A DNA stretch of 64,000 nucleotides from Tepidibacter hydrothermalis (GCF_029542625.1 NZ_CP120733.1:2666001-2730000); one strand, 5' to 3'; shown: positions 53,270 to 62,629, counted from the stretch's first letter. Numbers and translations: made by a program. Notes: a model not told the origin generated them from the sequence alone.

Positions 53270-54277
53270 TTACTTTTCATAAGGAATATTAAAATGCTTA
53301 TAAGCATTAACAGTTGCAACCCTACCTCTAGGCTTTCTATCTATGAATCCTAATTGTATTAAGTAAGGTTCATAAACATCTTCTATAGTATTTCTATCCT
53401 CGCCTATTGATGCTGCAAGAGTATCAAGACCTACAGGTCCTCCTGAAAATTTTTGAATTATATCCATCATAAGTTTTTTATCTACATAATCAAGGCCTAA
53501 AGAATCAATCTCTAACATCTCAAGAGCAAGATTTGTTATTTCCTCAGTTATCATACCATTTCCTTTAACTTGTGCGTAATCTCTAACCCTCTTTAACAAC
53601 CTATTTGCGATTCTAGGTGTTCCTCTTGATCTTTTCCCAATTTCAATAGCAGCTCTCTCATCTATATCACACCCCAGTATACCTGCTGACCTTTTAACTA
53701 TACTAGCAAGCTCATCTACATTATATAAATCAAGCTTACATATAACTCCAAACCTATCTCTTAAAGGAGATGTAAGCATCCCAGCTCTTGTAGTAGCTCC
53801 TATCAATGTGAATTTTGTAAGATCAAGTCTTATAGACCTTGCAGATGGACCTTTTCCAATAATTATATCAAGACAAAAATCTTCCATTGCAGGATACAAT
53901 ACTTCCTCAACACTTCTATTTATTCTATGTATTTCATCTATGAACAAAACATCATTTTCATTTAAATTAGTAAGTATAGCTGCCAAATCTCCAGCTCTCT
54001 CAATAGCAGGACCTGAGGTTATTCTTATATTAACTCCCATCTCATTAGATATTATAGTAGAAAGAGTCGTCTTACCAAGCCCTGGTGGTCCATATAATAA
54101 AACATGATCCAACTGTTCCCCTCTATTCTTAGCTGCCTCTATAAATATCTTAAGCTTTTCCTTAGTCTTTTCTTGTCCTAGATAATCATCAAGACTTTTA
54201 GGTCTTAAACTACTCTCTATATCAACATCTTCGCTTTTCATACCAGAAGTTATAATTCTATCCTCTTCGCTAAACAT
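53270..54277 (-). CDS. ruvB: Holliday junction DNA helicase RuvB
   Basis: The 335-residue AAA+ motor has SLDDYLGQ, Walker [10 protein letters not shown] (about residues 64-72), Walker [10 protein letters not shown] and a C-terminal winged-helix domain with [17 protein letters not shown]. With RuvA it moves Holliday junctions. It is separated from ruvA by a repeat-bearing gap of about 150 bases. Confidence 0.98.
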   Translation of the reverse strand: MFSEEDRIITSGMKSEDVDIESSLRPKSLDDYLGQEKTKEKLKIFIEAAKNRGEQLDHVLLYGPPGLGKTTLSTIISNEMGVNIRITSGPAIERAGDLAAILTNLNENDVLFIDEIHRINRSVEEVLYPAMEDFCLDIIIGKGPSARSIRLDLTKFTLIGATTRAGMLTSPLRDRFGVICKLDLYNVDELASIVKRSAGILGCDIDERAAIEIGKRSRGTPRIANRLLKRVRDYAQVKGNGMITEEITNLALEMLEIDSLGLDYVDKKLMMDIIQKFSGGPVGLDTLAASIGEDRNTIEDVYEPYLIQLGFIDRKPRGRVATVNAYKHFNIPYEK

Positions 54278-54364
54278 CTAATCCCTCCTTCTTTATTCTA
54301 TGGGAAATCATATAATTTTCGCTCTATGAATGACATTGCATAAACAACTACAGTATCAACTATT

Positions 54365-54431
54365 TTAAGCAACGGAGCCCGTAGGACTCGTTGGCGATAT
54401 GAGCTATGCGTTAGCATAAAGCGAATTTTTA
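54365..54431. repeat. AAAAATTCG double-hairpin repeat, copy 3 (inverted)
   Basis: Read on the minus strand it starts at the ruvA stop codon: TAAAAATTCG, then a TATGC-TAAC-GCATA hairpin, then TCGCCAACGAG and a second CAACG...CGTTG hairpin. Compared with the copy at 41646, stem bases have changed on both sides so pairing is kept. The rest of the ruvA-ruvB gap shows nothing else. Confidence 0.8.
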
Positions 54432-55022
54432 CTTCATCAGATACATAAGACACTTCTTGATAAGCCCTTCAGTATCACAACATTCTTTTTTACACTTATT
54501 AGCGGCATCTTTCGCCTCAGCTAAAGAATATCCAAGTGCAACTAATGCTTGTACAGCTTCATCCATTTCAAGTACATTTTTGTTAGATGAAGTCAATAAT
54601 GTTTGTTCAAAATCAACATTATGCTTGTCTATCTTATCTTTAAGTTCAAGTATCATTCTCTCAGCCGTTTTCTTTCCAACCCCAGGTGCCTTAGATAAAG
54701 ACGCTATATCTTCACTCAATATAAAAGCTCCTAATCTTCTAGGTTCTGCAAATGATAATATTGACAGAGCTACCTTAGGACCTATTTTTGAAACAGAATT
54801 TAAAAGTTCAAACATTTTAAGTTCTTCCTGAGTTTTAAAACCACATATACTCATATCATCTTCTCTAACTATAAGCTTTGTGTATATCTTTATTTCATCA
54901 CCTTTTTTAACCTGATATATAGTGTTTTGAGATGTATTTATTCTATAACCAATTCCATTGCACTCTACAACTATAAAATCAATATTAACCTCTTCCACAA
55001 TACCTTTTATATACTGATACAT
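54429..55022 (-). CDS. ruvA: Holliday junction branch migration protein RuvA
   Basis: The 197-residue protein has the OB domain MYQYIKGIVEEV, the HhH region LLNSVSKIGPKVALSIL and KAPGVGKKTAERMILELKDK, and a C-terminal RuvB-binding domain (about 150-197). It binds four-way junctions. Its stop codon is the first codon of a dispersed repeat. It follows ruvC by about 10 bases. Confidence 0.98.
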   Translation of the reverse strand: MYQYIKGIVEEVNIDFIVVECNGIGYRINTSQNTIYQVKKGDEIKIYTKLIVREDDMSICGFKTQEELKMFELLNSVSKIGPKVALSILSFAEPRRLGAFILSEDIASLSKAPGVGKKTAERMILELKDKIDKHNVDFEQTLLTSSNKNVLEMDEAVQALVALGYSLAEAKDAANKCKKECCDTEGLIKKCLMYLMK

Positions 55023-55032
55023 AATATCCTCC

Positions 55033-55524
55033 CTATCGTTCTATTATTTTTTCAAGTCTGTTGGAATGGCAATGACATATAGCAACAGCAAGCGCATCTG
55101 CCACATCATCGGGCTTTGGAACTTCTCTCAAATTAAGAAGAGACTTAACCATACTTTGGACTTGAGCCTTTTGTGCTCTTCCATAACCTACTACTCCTTG
55201 TTTTACCTGCAAAGGAGTGTATTCATATGTTTTTTTATTATTATGAGCACAAGCAAGCATAGCAACCCCTCTAGCCTGTGCTACCGTTATAGCTGTTTTT
55301 ACATTTTTATTAAAAAACAACTCCTCTATTCCAATTTCATCTACATTGTATTTTTTAATAAGTAAATCTAGCCCTGCATATATCTTTTCAAGTCTTTTAA
55401 ACACATCTAACTTAGAAGATGTCTGTATAGATCCGTAATCTATAACCTTAAAATTATTTCCTCTATATTCTATAATACCATATCCAAGTATAGCAATCCC
55501 CGGATCAATTCCCAGTACAATCAT
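55033..55524 (-). CDS. ruvC: Holliday junction resolvase RuvC
   Basis: The 163-residue nuclease has the catalytic acids in MIVLGIDPG (Asp7), IGIEELFF and the C-terminal KPDDVADALAVAICH. It cuts Holliday junctions symmetrically. I use the ATG at 55524, spaced about 9 bases from GGGAG; an upstream TTG adds five residues. Confidence 0.97.
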   Translation of the reverse strand: MIVLGIDPGIAILGYGIIEYRGNNFKVIDYGSIQTSSKLDVFKRLEKIYAGLDLLIKKYNVDEIGIEELFFNKNVKTAITVAQARGVAMLACAHNNKKTYEYTPLQVKQGVVGYGRAQKAQVQSMVKSLLNLREVPKPDDVADALAVAICHCHSNRLEKIIER

Positions 55525-55576
55525 ATCTTCATCTCCCAAACATATATTCTACATAATTATATAATACTTTTGAAAA

Positions 55577-55620
55577 TAATAAAACCTATGATATCCAATA
55601 GTGAATATCATAGGTTTTAT
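55577..55620 (-). terminator. Terminator of the BofC-like gene
   Basis: AAAACCTATGATAT and ATATCATAGGTTTT form a strong stem with a T-rich tail on the minus strand, just after the BofC-like stop codon. Confidence 0.85.
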
Positions 55621-55621
55621 T

Positions 55622-56218
55622 TTAACTTCCAAAATCCTCAAGTCTTTCATTTAGTTCCTCTAGAGAATTTAATATAAGACCTGATTTTATCTGTTCTTGA
55701 TCTATAGAAGGAAGTGCCGTTATTGAAAATTCTGTTTTTTCTACTACATTTTTATTTCCTTTTTCATCGTATTTGTATATGATGATATATCCATTATCCT
55801 CACCTATTTCATAATGCTTATCGCAATAACTATCTATTTCCTTTAACAAATTAATTTCCTTAGATTTAAAGCTTAGCAATCTAAATTTAGAATAATTTTT
55901 CTTCATATATTCTTTAAATTCTTTCTCACTTAATCCAATAATGTCTTTTGAAACAGGATTTTCTGTGGTTTCTACGTGTTCACACTTATCATACTTAGTA
56001 GTTATTTTAAGAACAGCATCTTTGTCTACTAAAATCTCGTCTTTTTTGTTGACAGCTTCAATTTCAACTTTCTTTTCTTCTTCAGCCTGTACAGTTTTAG
56101 TAACAGGTGTATTTCTATCTTCTTCTTCAAGCATTTTTCCCATATAAAACCCTCCTACAAGGGTTAATATAGCAATAAGCAAAATAGGAATTTTAGAAGA
56201 TCTTTTTTTCTCAAACAT
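55622..56218 (-). CDS. BofC-like (bypass-of-forespore C, C-terminal domain) protein
   Basis: The 198-residue protein has an N-terminal membrane anchor (residues 9-27), an acidic linker and two small domains. The last one (about 130-198: EIGEDNGYIIIYKYDEKGNKNVVEKTE, then ITALPSIDQEQIKSGLILNSLEELNERLEDF) matches the BofC C-terminal domain. In Bacillus, BofC restrains a sporulation signalling protease (SpoIVB). A sporulation role here is inferred by homology. The ribosome binding site lies within a hairpin with terminator-like features. Confidence 0.75.
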   Translation of the reverse strand: MFEKKRSSKIPILLIAILTLVGGFYMGKMLEEEDRNTPVTKTVQAEEEKKVEIEAVNKKDEILVDKDAVLKITTKYDKCEHVETTENPVSKDIIGLSEKEFKEYMKKNYSKFRLLSFKSKEINLLKEIDSYCDKHYEIGEDNGYIIIYKYDEKGNKNVVEKTEFSITALPSIDQEQIKSGLILNSLEELNERLEDFGS

Positions 56219-56221
56219 AAA

Positions 56222-56245
56222 AATAACCTCCTTTTAGAGGTTATT
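56222..56245 (-). promoter_or_regulatory. Hairpin that sequesters the BofC-like ribosome binding site
   Basis: On the minus strand AATAACCTC and GAGGTTATT pair with a TAAAAG loop and a following TTTTT. The GGAGG site of the BofC-like gene lies in the 3' arm and loop edge. It could be both the terminator of the DUF1858 gene and a block on translation. Confidence 0.6.
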
Positions 56246-56293
56246 TTATCCATTAGATATTAATTTATACAATTTTTATCCAAAAATTAATAT

Positions 56294-56488
56294 TTATTCT
56301 AATCCTTCATTTAACTTTTTAATTAATTCATCTACATTTATACCATGAACAGCAGCAGCTTCTTCTAAACTTTCCATTTGAGCAGATGGGCATCCTATGC
56401 ATCCCATTCCAAATCCCATAAGTATAGGTGCTGCATTAGGGTTTATTCTTAAAAGCTCTCCTATTAACATATCTTTAGTTATTTTCAT
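56294..56488 (-). CDS. DUF1858 domain protein
   Basis: The 64-residue protein is a single DUF1858 helical domain: [28 protein letters not shown], followed by the cysteine motif [17 protein letters not shown]. Such small proteins occur alone or fused to hybrid-cluster and sulfur-transfer proteins and may carry a redox or sulfur function through their CxxC pair. It follows a gene for a sulfite/nitrite-reductase-like protein on the same strand. Strong AGGAGGT site. Confidence 0.88.
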   Translation of the reverse strand: MKITKDMLIGELLRINPNAAPILMGFGMGCIGCPSAQMESLEEAAAVHGINVDELIKKLNEGLE

Positions 56489-56559
56489 AATAAATTACCT
56501 CCTTAATTTTGTCTACTTACTAATATTACATTTTATCTAATTATAATATTACCATATAT

Positions 56560-57219
56560 TTATAATTTTTCAACTACATCCTTTTTAAATTTTTCTATAC
56601 CTATTCTATCTATAAAAAATCCTAACTTTTCACCCATCAAAGCATTATCATTGTAATAGTCAAGTATAATCTCTACTAATCTATATGCATCTTCTTCACT
56701 TAACTTCTCAGCTATTATATCTGACATTCTCTGATGAAATCCAGCACTTCCACCTGCTGATATAATAAATCCTTCTTTAGTAGCTATTACACCTAAATCT
56801 TTTGCATATACGCTTGTACATGCATTTCTGCATCCTGCAACGCCTATTTTAGTTCTATTTGGCATTTCCTTTCCATGAAAGTTTTTACTTATCTTCATAC
56901 CTATTCTTATAGTGTTTTCTTTAGATCTTTTACAAAAACCAGCTGGACACATCTCTACATTTTTTATTGAATACTGATTCTTAACAGCTGGATCCATGTC
57001 TAAATCTTTCCATATACTGATTAGATCTTCTTCTTTTAAATTAGTTATCATTATTCTCTGACCAGATGTTATCTTAAGTATTCCCTTATATTTCTTAGCA
57101 GTATCTGCTATTTTTATCATTGTATCTGCAGTTATAAAACCACCAGGTATATGAGGTGTTATAGAAAACGTCCTCTTTCCATCTTTTATCTTTTGTAAAT
57201 TCCCAAAATGTGCTCCCAT
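56560..57219 (-). CDS. Small sulfite/nitrite-reductase-like (NIR_SIR) protein
   Basis: About 219 residues. It has one ferredoxin-like half domain (residues 8-65, with GGFITADTMIKIADTAKKY and ITSGQRIMITNLKEEDL) and the siroheme/4Fe-4S domain with CPAGFC (about 93-98) and GCRNACTSVYAKD. The cysteines are present but the first pair is spaced C-x4-C rather than the usual C-x5-C. Full sulfite reductases have two copies of this unit, so this is a half-size form resembling low-molecular-weight assimilatory-type proteins. Substrate unknown. I use the ATG at 57219, after AGAGGTG. Confidence 0.8.
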   Translation of the reverse strand: MGAHFGNLQKIKDGKRTFSITPHIPGGFITADTMIKIADTAKKYKGILKITSGQRIMITNLKEEDLISIWKDLDMDPAVKNQYSIKNVEMCPAGFCKRSKENTIRIGMKISKNFHGKEMPNRTKIGVAGCRNACTSVYAKDLGVIATKEGFIISAGGSAGFHQRMSDIIAEKLSEEDAYRLVEIILDYYNDNALMGEKLGFFIDRIGIEKFKKDVVEKL

Positions 57220-57324
57220 TATTCTCACCTCTATTTATGCATATAAACTATATTTTTTATTATACCCATATTATAGTTTTTTTAAATCTTTTTTTATGTA
57301 ACATAAGTTACATTTATGCATATA

Positions 57325-58683
57325 TTAAAATTCTTCTTGTATTCTATAGTTTTTTAAAGCTATATTTTCTTTTGCCACTAATACCAATGTAATTAAAAAT
57401 GAACCTATATCAGATATAGGATATGAGTAAAAAACACCATGAACTCCCATAAAATTAGGAAGTATAATAACTAAGGGTATTAAAAGAAGTATTTGTCTTG
57501 ACATAGTAAGAATAACCGACTCAGTTCCCTTACCTATAGCTTGAAATAAACTAGCTCCTATAGTCTGAATTCCAACAACAGGAAGACCCCAAATCATCAT
57601 AGAAAGCGCCTCTACACCTATATCTATAGTAGTTTGATCATTCGTAAATATCTTCATAACTTGAGTTGGAAATATCAGTGCTATTAAAAATCCAATAACA
57701 CTTAATATTGTTGCATATACATTTGCATATTTTAGACTTTCTTGAACCCTCTTAATTTTTTTAGCCCCATAATTAAACCCTGCTATAGGCTGAAATCCCT
57801 GAACTATACCATACATAGGCATGAACATAAACATCATTACTCTATTTATTATGCCAAGTGCAACAACATAATAATCATTTCCATAAGCCACTAATGTCTT
57901 ATTTACTATAATCATCAATAAACTTCCTGATATTTGTCTAAAGAATGTAGCCATCCCAACAGTTACAATTTCTCTTACGTTCTCTATTGTGAACTTCATA
58001 TTAGACTTTCTTATTTTCAGTATACTATTACCTTTCAAATAATACATAAGAATCCAAATAGCACTACATGACTGAGCTATTATAGTAGCAAGAGCTGCTC
58101 CAGTAACTCCCATTCTAAATATAAATATAAATATATAATCAAGTACTATATTTACAATAGCTCCAATAACCATAGTTATCATAGCTACTTTAGCATTTCC
58201 TTCAGCTCTTATAGGATGATTTGTAGACATAGCAAAACTATTAATCAATATCCCAAATGCTATTACATTCATATATTCCTTAGCATAAGGTAATATACTT
58301 GGTGTAGCACCACATATTATAAGTATTTGATCCATAAAGGCAAATAGAATAATAGTAAATAGAAAGTTTACTATTAAATTAAGAGATACAGCCTCTCCAA
58401 GCACTTTTTCTGCACTTTCTATATTTCCTTCTCCTATTTTTCTTGAAATAGCTGATGCTGCTCCAACTCCAACCATTAAAGCTATCGCCATCATAACCAA
58501 CATAATAGGCATAGCAATAGTAACTCCACCTAAAGCTAAAGCTCCTACTCCCTTACCTATAAATATACCATCCGCTATATTATATAAGGCCATAACAAGC
58601 ATACCTATTATAGCCGGTATAGAAAATTTTAATAAAAGTTTATTTATAGGATAGCTTCCCATAAATTTTTGTTTCTCATCCAT
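57325..58683 (-). CDS. MATE-family multidrug efflux transporter
   Basis: The 452-residue protein has twelve membrane helices in two homologous halves, starting PINKLLLKFSIPAIIGMLVMALYNIADGIFIGKGVG, the typical MATE entry. It resembles the MepA-like branch that uses ion gradients to export cationic compounds. It is monocistronic. No regulator adjoins it and the substrates are unknown. Confidence 0.9.
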   Translation of the reverse strand: MDEKQKFMGSYPINKLLLKFSIPAIIGMLVMALYNIADGIFIGKGVGALALGGVTIAMPIMLVMMAIALMVGVGAASAISRKIGEGNIESAEKVLGEAVSLNLIVNFLFTIILFAFMDQILIICGATPSILPYAKEYMNVIAFGILINSFAMSTNHPIRAEGNAKVAMITMVIGAIVNIVLDYIFIFIFRMGVTGAALATIIAQSCSAIWILMYYLKGNSILKIRKSNMKFTIENVREIVTVGMATFFRQISGSLLMIIVNKTLVAYGNDYYVVALGIINRVMMFMFMPMYGIVQGFQPIAGFNYGAKKIKRVQESLKYANVYATILSVIGFLIALIFPTQVMKIFTNDQTTIDIGVEALSMMIWGLPVVGIQTIGASLFQAIGKGTESVILTMSRQILLLIPLVIILPNFMGVHGVFYSYPISDIGSFLITLVLVAKENIALKNYRIQEEF

Positions 58684-58764
58684 GTTACCTTCTCCTCTTT
58701 AGCTTATTTTTTCTAAATTATTTATTTTTTGTAAGAATACGTTATTTTCTATGTTAACATAAAA

Positions 58765-58813
58765 CAAAGACTAAAAAAACTATGATTAGAAATCATAGTT
58801 TTTTTAGTCTTTG
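58765..58813 (-). terminator. Terminator built into the end of the sod-like gene
   Basis: CAAAGACTAAAAAAACTATGATT and its exact complement form a stem of about 22 bp with a 3-base loop. The final codons and stop codon (Cys-Lys-Asp-stop) of the sod-like gene are part of the upstream arm. Confidence 0.85.
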
Positions 58814-59484
58814 CAATAATTAGCCCAACCATACGTTTTTTTTATATTAATTTTATCTGAAATACATCTATATTTTCTAGGGAAATCTCTATTAGTTTTT
58901 TTATAATTACTCAATCTCTCATTTACTATATCCCAATTTATATTTTCAATAAAAACATCTATATATTTTTTTCTATCTATCCCAAAATCAATCATATACG
59001 CATGTTCATATACATCCATAACCAAAAGTGGATACGACATTAGAACAGTCCCTACATCATGTGCATCAAGGCCATATATATGAAGGTTATTATCTAAAGG
59101 ATCAATAGATAAAACTACCCACCCTCTCATAGACAACCCTATATTTTTAAATCTTTCTTTAAAAAACTCATATGATCCATATTTTTTTTGTATTTCATTA
59201 AGTATATCTCCATAAGGCATATTATTTCCACCGCCTAAATTAGAAAAATACAATTCATGAAGCTTAACTCCATCAACAGCATAGCTTTGGCCCAGCATCA
59301 AACTTCTCGTATCACTTAATGTAGGATTAGGATTTTCATATAATTTGTTCTCATTTAATATAGTCCATATTTCATTAACTTTATTAACATACCCCTCATA
59401 AAGCTTATAGTGTTGATTTAATTGTTTCAAAGTCATTCCATTTACATCTTCAAAATCATACTTTTTAGATTGTATATACTCCAT
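58804..59484 (-). CDS. Divergent Fe/Mn superoxide dismutase-family protein
   Basis: The 226-residue protein keeps all four metal ligands of the Fe/Mn SOD fold: His25 (in LNQHYKLYEGYV), His76 (in KLHELYFSNLG), Asp157 and His161 (in DVYEHAYMIDFG). Tyr32 matches the gateway tyrosine. The outer-sphere Gln of the C-terminal domain is replaced in this alignment by His142 (LDAHDVG); a His at this place is known in some Fe-SODs. The active-site pattern is nearly complete, so enzymatic activity is plausible. The C-terminus ends in the terminator stem. Confidence 0.82.
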   Translation of the reverse strand: MEYIQSKKYDFEDVNGMTLKQLNQHYKLYEGYVNKVNEIWTILNENKLYENPNPTLSDTRSLMLGQSYAVDGVKLHELYFSNLGGGNNMPYGDILNEIQKKYGSYEFFKERFKNIGLSMRGWVVLSIDPLDNNLHIYGLDAHDVGTVLMSYPLLVMDVYEHAYMIDFGIDRKKYIDVFIENINWDIVNERLSNYKKTNRDFPRKYRCISDKINIKKTYGWANYCKD

Positions 59485-59603
59485 TACATCACCTCTTATA
59501 CTTAATTACTTAAATTAAGTTGCTCATATATAGTATATAGTTATGATTTATAATGGGTGATTTATTTTATCTTATATGAGATATCAAAAGAATTATATCT
59601 TTC

Positions 59604-59674
59604 AATCGTAATATATAAATATTCGAAAATAATCGTTGACACTTCCATTTATATATCGTAATATATAGATATAA
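59604..59674 (+). promoter_or_regulatory. Promoter with paired TCGTAATATATA operator-like repeats
   Basis: A -35 box TTGACA (59636-59641), a 17-base spacer and TAATAT (59659-59664) lie upstream of the 4Fe-4S gene. The sequence ATCGTAATATATA occurs at about 59605 and again at about 59656, overlapping the -10. Their spacing of about 51 bases, near five helical turns, suggests a repressor that binds both. Confidence 0.55.
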
Positions 59675-59703
59675 TGATGATTGAATTTTAAGGAGGTTTT
59701 ATA

Positions 59704-60189
59704 ATGAAAAAAAATAATAATAGAAATAAAAAATCACATATGAATTGGTCATGGATTTTTATGATTTTATTTATTACATTATCAATTTTGGATATTAGAT
59801 TTGGAATTTTAGGATTTATCTGCATGACAGTCCCAATGTACCATGCTATTAAAGGAAGAGGTAAAGTTCATTGTTCTCACTACTGTCCTCGAGGATCATT
59901 ATTAGGTAAATTTTTAAATAATATAAGTCTTAAAAACAATTTACCTAAATCTTTTAAAAGTAAAACTGTAAAAAATATATTACTTAGCTTAATGTTTATA
60001 ATGCTTACTATATCTTTAATACATGCAGGTCCCGATATAAGAAAAATAGGTTTTTCAATTTTTAGATTTATGATGGCTTCTCTTGCAGTTGGTATTATAA
60101 TGGGTGTAGTATTTAAACCAAGAAGTTGGTGTCAAGTATGTCCTATGGGTCACGCCACTGGATTAATAGATAAGCAAATTAAAAAATAA
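59704..60189 (+). CDS. Membrane 4Fe-4S binding protein (NapH/CcoG-like half)
   Basis: The 161-residue protein has four membrane helices and two cysteine motifs, CSHYCPRG (about residues 58-65) and CQVCPMG (about 142-148). These resemble the paired motifs of NapH and other polyferredoxin-like membrane proteins but with only two cysteines in each visible group. It may transfer electrons across or along the membrane. A strong AAGGAGG site and a dedicated promoter precede it. It is divergent from the sod-like gene, so a link to oxidative stress is possible but unproven. Confidence 0.7.
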   Translation: MKKNNNRNKKSHMNWSWIFMILFITLSILDIRFGILGFICMTVPMYHAIKGRGKVHCSHYCPRGSLLGKFLNNISLKNNLPKSFKSKTVKNILLSLMFIMLTISLIHAGPDIRKIGFSIFRFMMASLAVGIIMGVVFKPRSWCQVCPMGHATGLIDKQIKK

Positions 60190-60197
60190 TTTTAAAA

Positions 60198-60243
60198 ACA
60201 TCTAAATTTCAATAGATATCTATTGAAATTTAGATGTTTTTTC
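60198..60243 (+). terminator. Terminator of the 4Fe-4S protein gene
   Basis: A 40-base perfect palindrome (ACATCTAAATTTCAATAG and ATATCTATTGAAAT...) is followed by TTTTTT. Nearby repeated CAATATTG segments (about 60274-60299) may serve the convergent S-layer gene. Confidence 0.9.
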
Positions 60244-60306
60244 AGGTTAATATATAAAAAATAAAAGCCGCCAATATTGCTTAATAACAATATTGAGACT
60301 AAAAAC

Positions 60307-62514
60307 TTATCTTATATTTGTATTTGAAAGAGCCTTATAAATAGATATAGCCATTTCAATCATAGTTGCATTATCTTTTGGTCTAAAGTTCCCATCATTT
60401 CCCGTAATTATTCCAAGACCTTTGCACGCAGCTACATATCCTTTATAATCTTCTTCTATATTTTGTTCATCTTTGAATCCAAGTGAATATATACCTTTCA
60501 TATTTGCCATTTTATCTTTATCTATAAGCTTTACAATCATTTTAGTCATTTCTTCTCTAGTTAATTTACTATTTAGATTAAAGTTTTCTTCTTTGTTTTC
60601 TATTAAATTATATTCTACAGCTAATTGTATATAATAATAGTCCTCACTTTCCTTTGATATATCTTTAAATTTAAGTTCAATATTTTCATCTGAATAATTT
60701 GGATAATATCCTCTTGAATTTACAAGCATTTTTACTGCATCCATTTTTGTAATTTCTTTATTGTCTTCAAAATCCTTAAGGTCTATTATACCACTATCAT
60801 TAAGTATACTAAGTTCTTTCTCTGCCCAATGTCCTTTTATTTTATCCTTGTAATTATTCTCTTCTTTAATTATTTCATTTCCATCATAATCTATAAATTT
60901 CCCACTAACTGCATCTAAACTATAAAAATCATATTTTCCTTTTAAAGGTTCTAAATCATATAATAAAGTGACTTCTCCTTTATCTCCTATCTTTTTATCA
61001 TACCTAATTCTTTCATACTTAAGTTTAATATTATGATTATCAAAATATATGTCCTTAGCTTTATCTTTATCTATTAATTTTTCATTACTTGAAAAATTAA
61101 TATCTTCATTCCAATTATATTCTATACCATTTATTTCTCCAGTTTTAGCATTTATATTAACACATATACTATTATCTTCATATTTTATTCCATTTACTAA
61201 TCTGTAAAATTTATATTCATATTCTAAAGGATATGCTTTATTTTCATCATAAAAATAAGTTTCTACATAGCTTTGTTTTGTATCTATATCCATTATTTTA
61301 TTAGGATAATAATTCTTTATTATATCTACTGCTTTATCATACCCTTCTTCCCAAGTTAATTTTGGATTAATATTTCTACCTTCTTCAAAATGATATAAAT
61401 CCAAATATATAACCTCTTTAGTAAGAGCATCCATTATTATTTTACCTTCACCATAAGTTTCATCAGAATCATTTTTACTAAAATGAGCCTGCCATGCTTT
61501 TTTTCCATTTGTTCTATAATTATTTTCATCTTCTATATACATTAAAGATTCCAACTCAAAATCTTTATTTAATGATTCTTTTAGCTTTTGCTTTATTGCA
61601 ATTTCTGCTTCATTTTTGTTTATTTCTTTGCTGAGTTTTCCTATATTTTTAGAACTATTTAATATTTTTTCTTTTTCTTTTTTAATTATATCCTTTGTTT
61701 TTAAGTTTTCTATTTTTTCATTTCCATTATAATCAATAGCTATTCCTTTTTTTGCATCAACCATTCTCGCTCTTAAATTACTAGGTCTGTCGTAATTAGG
61801 TTTATATAAAATCATTACATTTTCCTTATCAAATCTATCAAAAGATGTATACACAATAGTCATATTAGTATCTTTTTTTAATATTTCTTTTGCTTTATTG
61901 CTTTCTATTATATCTTTATACTCTGGTAAATTTAAATTTTCTTCCCAATCTTTTCTATATGAATTAATATTTCCTGTTGTTCCATCTACTTCTACACTTA
62001 TTTCATTATTAATATAATCTATTCCATTTATTCTTCTTAAATATGTAAAATCATAGTTTCTTACAGGGTCTTTATAGTCATATTCATAAGTATCTAAAAA
62101 CCTTATTTCTTTAAATTCATTTGGATTTATTTTTTTTAAAAAATCTTCTGCTATTTTTTTTGCTTCTTTTTTTGTAATTTTTGCTATACGAGCTGATTTA
62201 TCACTGTGATTATATTTATCAACCCATATTACTTTTCCACTATTTGCATCTACCCTGACATCAATATCTATATCTTTTTCACTATACCAATTAATATCCC
62301 ACATTGATTTTTCATTATATTTGTTATCAATAGTTCTGATTTTAGTTTCAAATTTTTCATCATCAATTTGAATATTAAAATTTTCTTTAATAAATTTAAC
62401 TGCTATTTGTTTTGCCTCATCTTTTGAAATATTAGAATCAGCATATGAATTTGCAAAACTAATTAATACAAAAGTAAATATAAAGAATATTAAAAATGCT
62501 TTTTTGTTTTTCAC
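60307..62514 (-). CDS. Secreted YcdB/YcdC-type (PepSY-like) repeat protein with S-layer homology domains
   Basis: The 735-residue protein has a signal peptide (about residues 1-25, ending NSYADS). Two similar repeats of about 200 residues follow, carrying KDEAKQIAVKFIKEN and DIDVRVDANSGKVIWVD-type units, as in YcdB/YcdC PepSY-like proteins. The C-terminal 190 residues hold three SLH motifs (for example GHWAEKELSILNDSGIID and FKDEQNIEEDYKGYVAACKGLGIITG). It should be exported and attached to the cell wall. PepSY domains often inhibit or assist proteases. It precedes an ECF sigma/anti-sigma pair on the same strand but with a gap and its own transcription signals. Confidence 0.85.
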   Translation of the reverse strand: MKNKKAFLIFFIFTFVLISFANSYADSNISKDEAKQIAVKFIKENFNIQIDDEKFETKIRTIDNKYNEKSMWDINWYSEKDIDIDVRVDANSGKVIWVDKYNHSDKSARIAKITKKEAKKIAEDFLKKINPNEFKEIRFLDTYEYDYKDPVRNYDFTYLRRINGIDYINNEISVEVDGTTGNINSYRKDWEENLNLPEYKDIIESNKAKEILKKDTNMTIVYTSFDRFDKENVMILYKPNYDRPSNLRARMVDAKKGIAIDYNGNEKIENLKTKDIIKKEKEKILNSSKNIGKLSKEINKNEAEIAIKQKLKESLNKDFELESLMYIEDENNYRTNGKKAWQAHFSKNDSDETYGEGKIIMDALTKEVIYLDLYHFEEGRNINPKLTWEEGYDKAVDIIKNYYPNKIMDIDTKQSYVETYFYDENKAYPLEYEYKFYRLVNGIKYEDNSICVNINAKTGEINGIEYNWNEDINFSSNEKLIDKDKAKDIYFDNHNIKLKYERIRYDKKIGDKGEVTLLYDLEPLKGKYDFYSLDAVSGKFIDYDGNEIIKEENNYKDKIKGHWAEKELSILNDSGIIDLKDFEDNKEITKMDAVKMLVNSRGYYPNYSDENIELKFKDISKESEDYYYIQLAVEYNLIENKEENFNLNSKLTREEMTKMIVKLIDKDKMANMKGIYSLGFKDEQNIEEDYKGYVAACKGLGIITGNDGNFRPKDNATMIEMAISIYKALSNTNIR

Positions 62515-62629
62515 CTAAATCCCTCCCTTGTTTTTATTTTCCATTTTCATCCACACAGCATTATGATAACATATTCTTTTTTTAATTACCAATTAATGCA
62601 TAAATAATCAAATTAATATTTATTACAAA

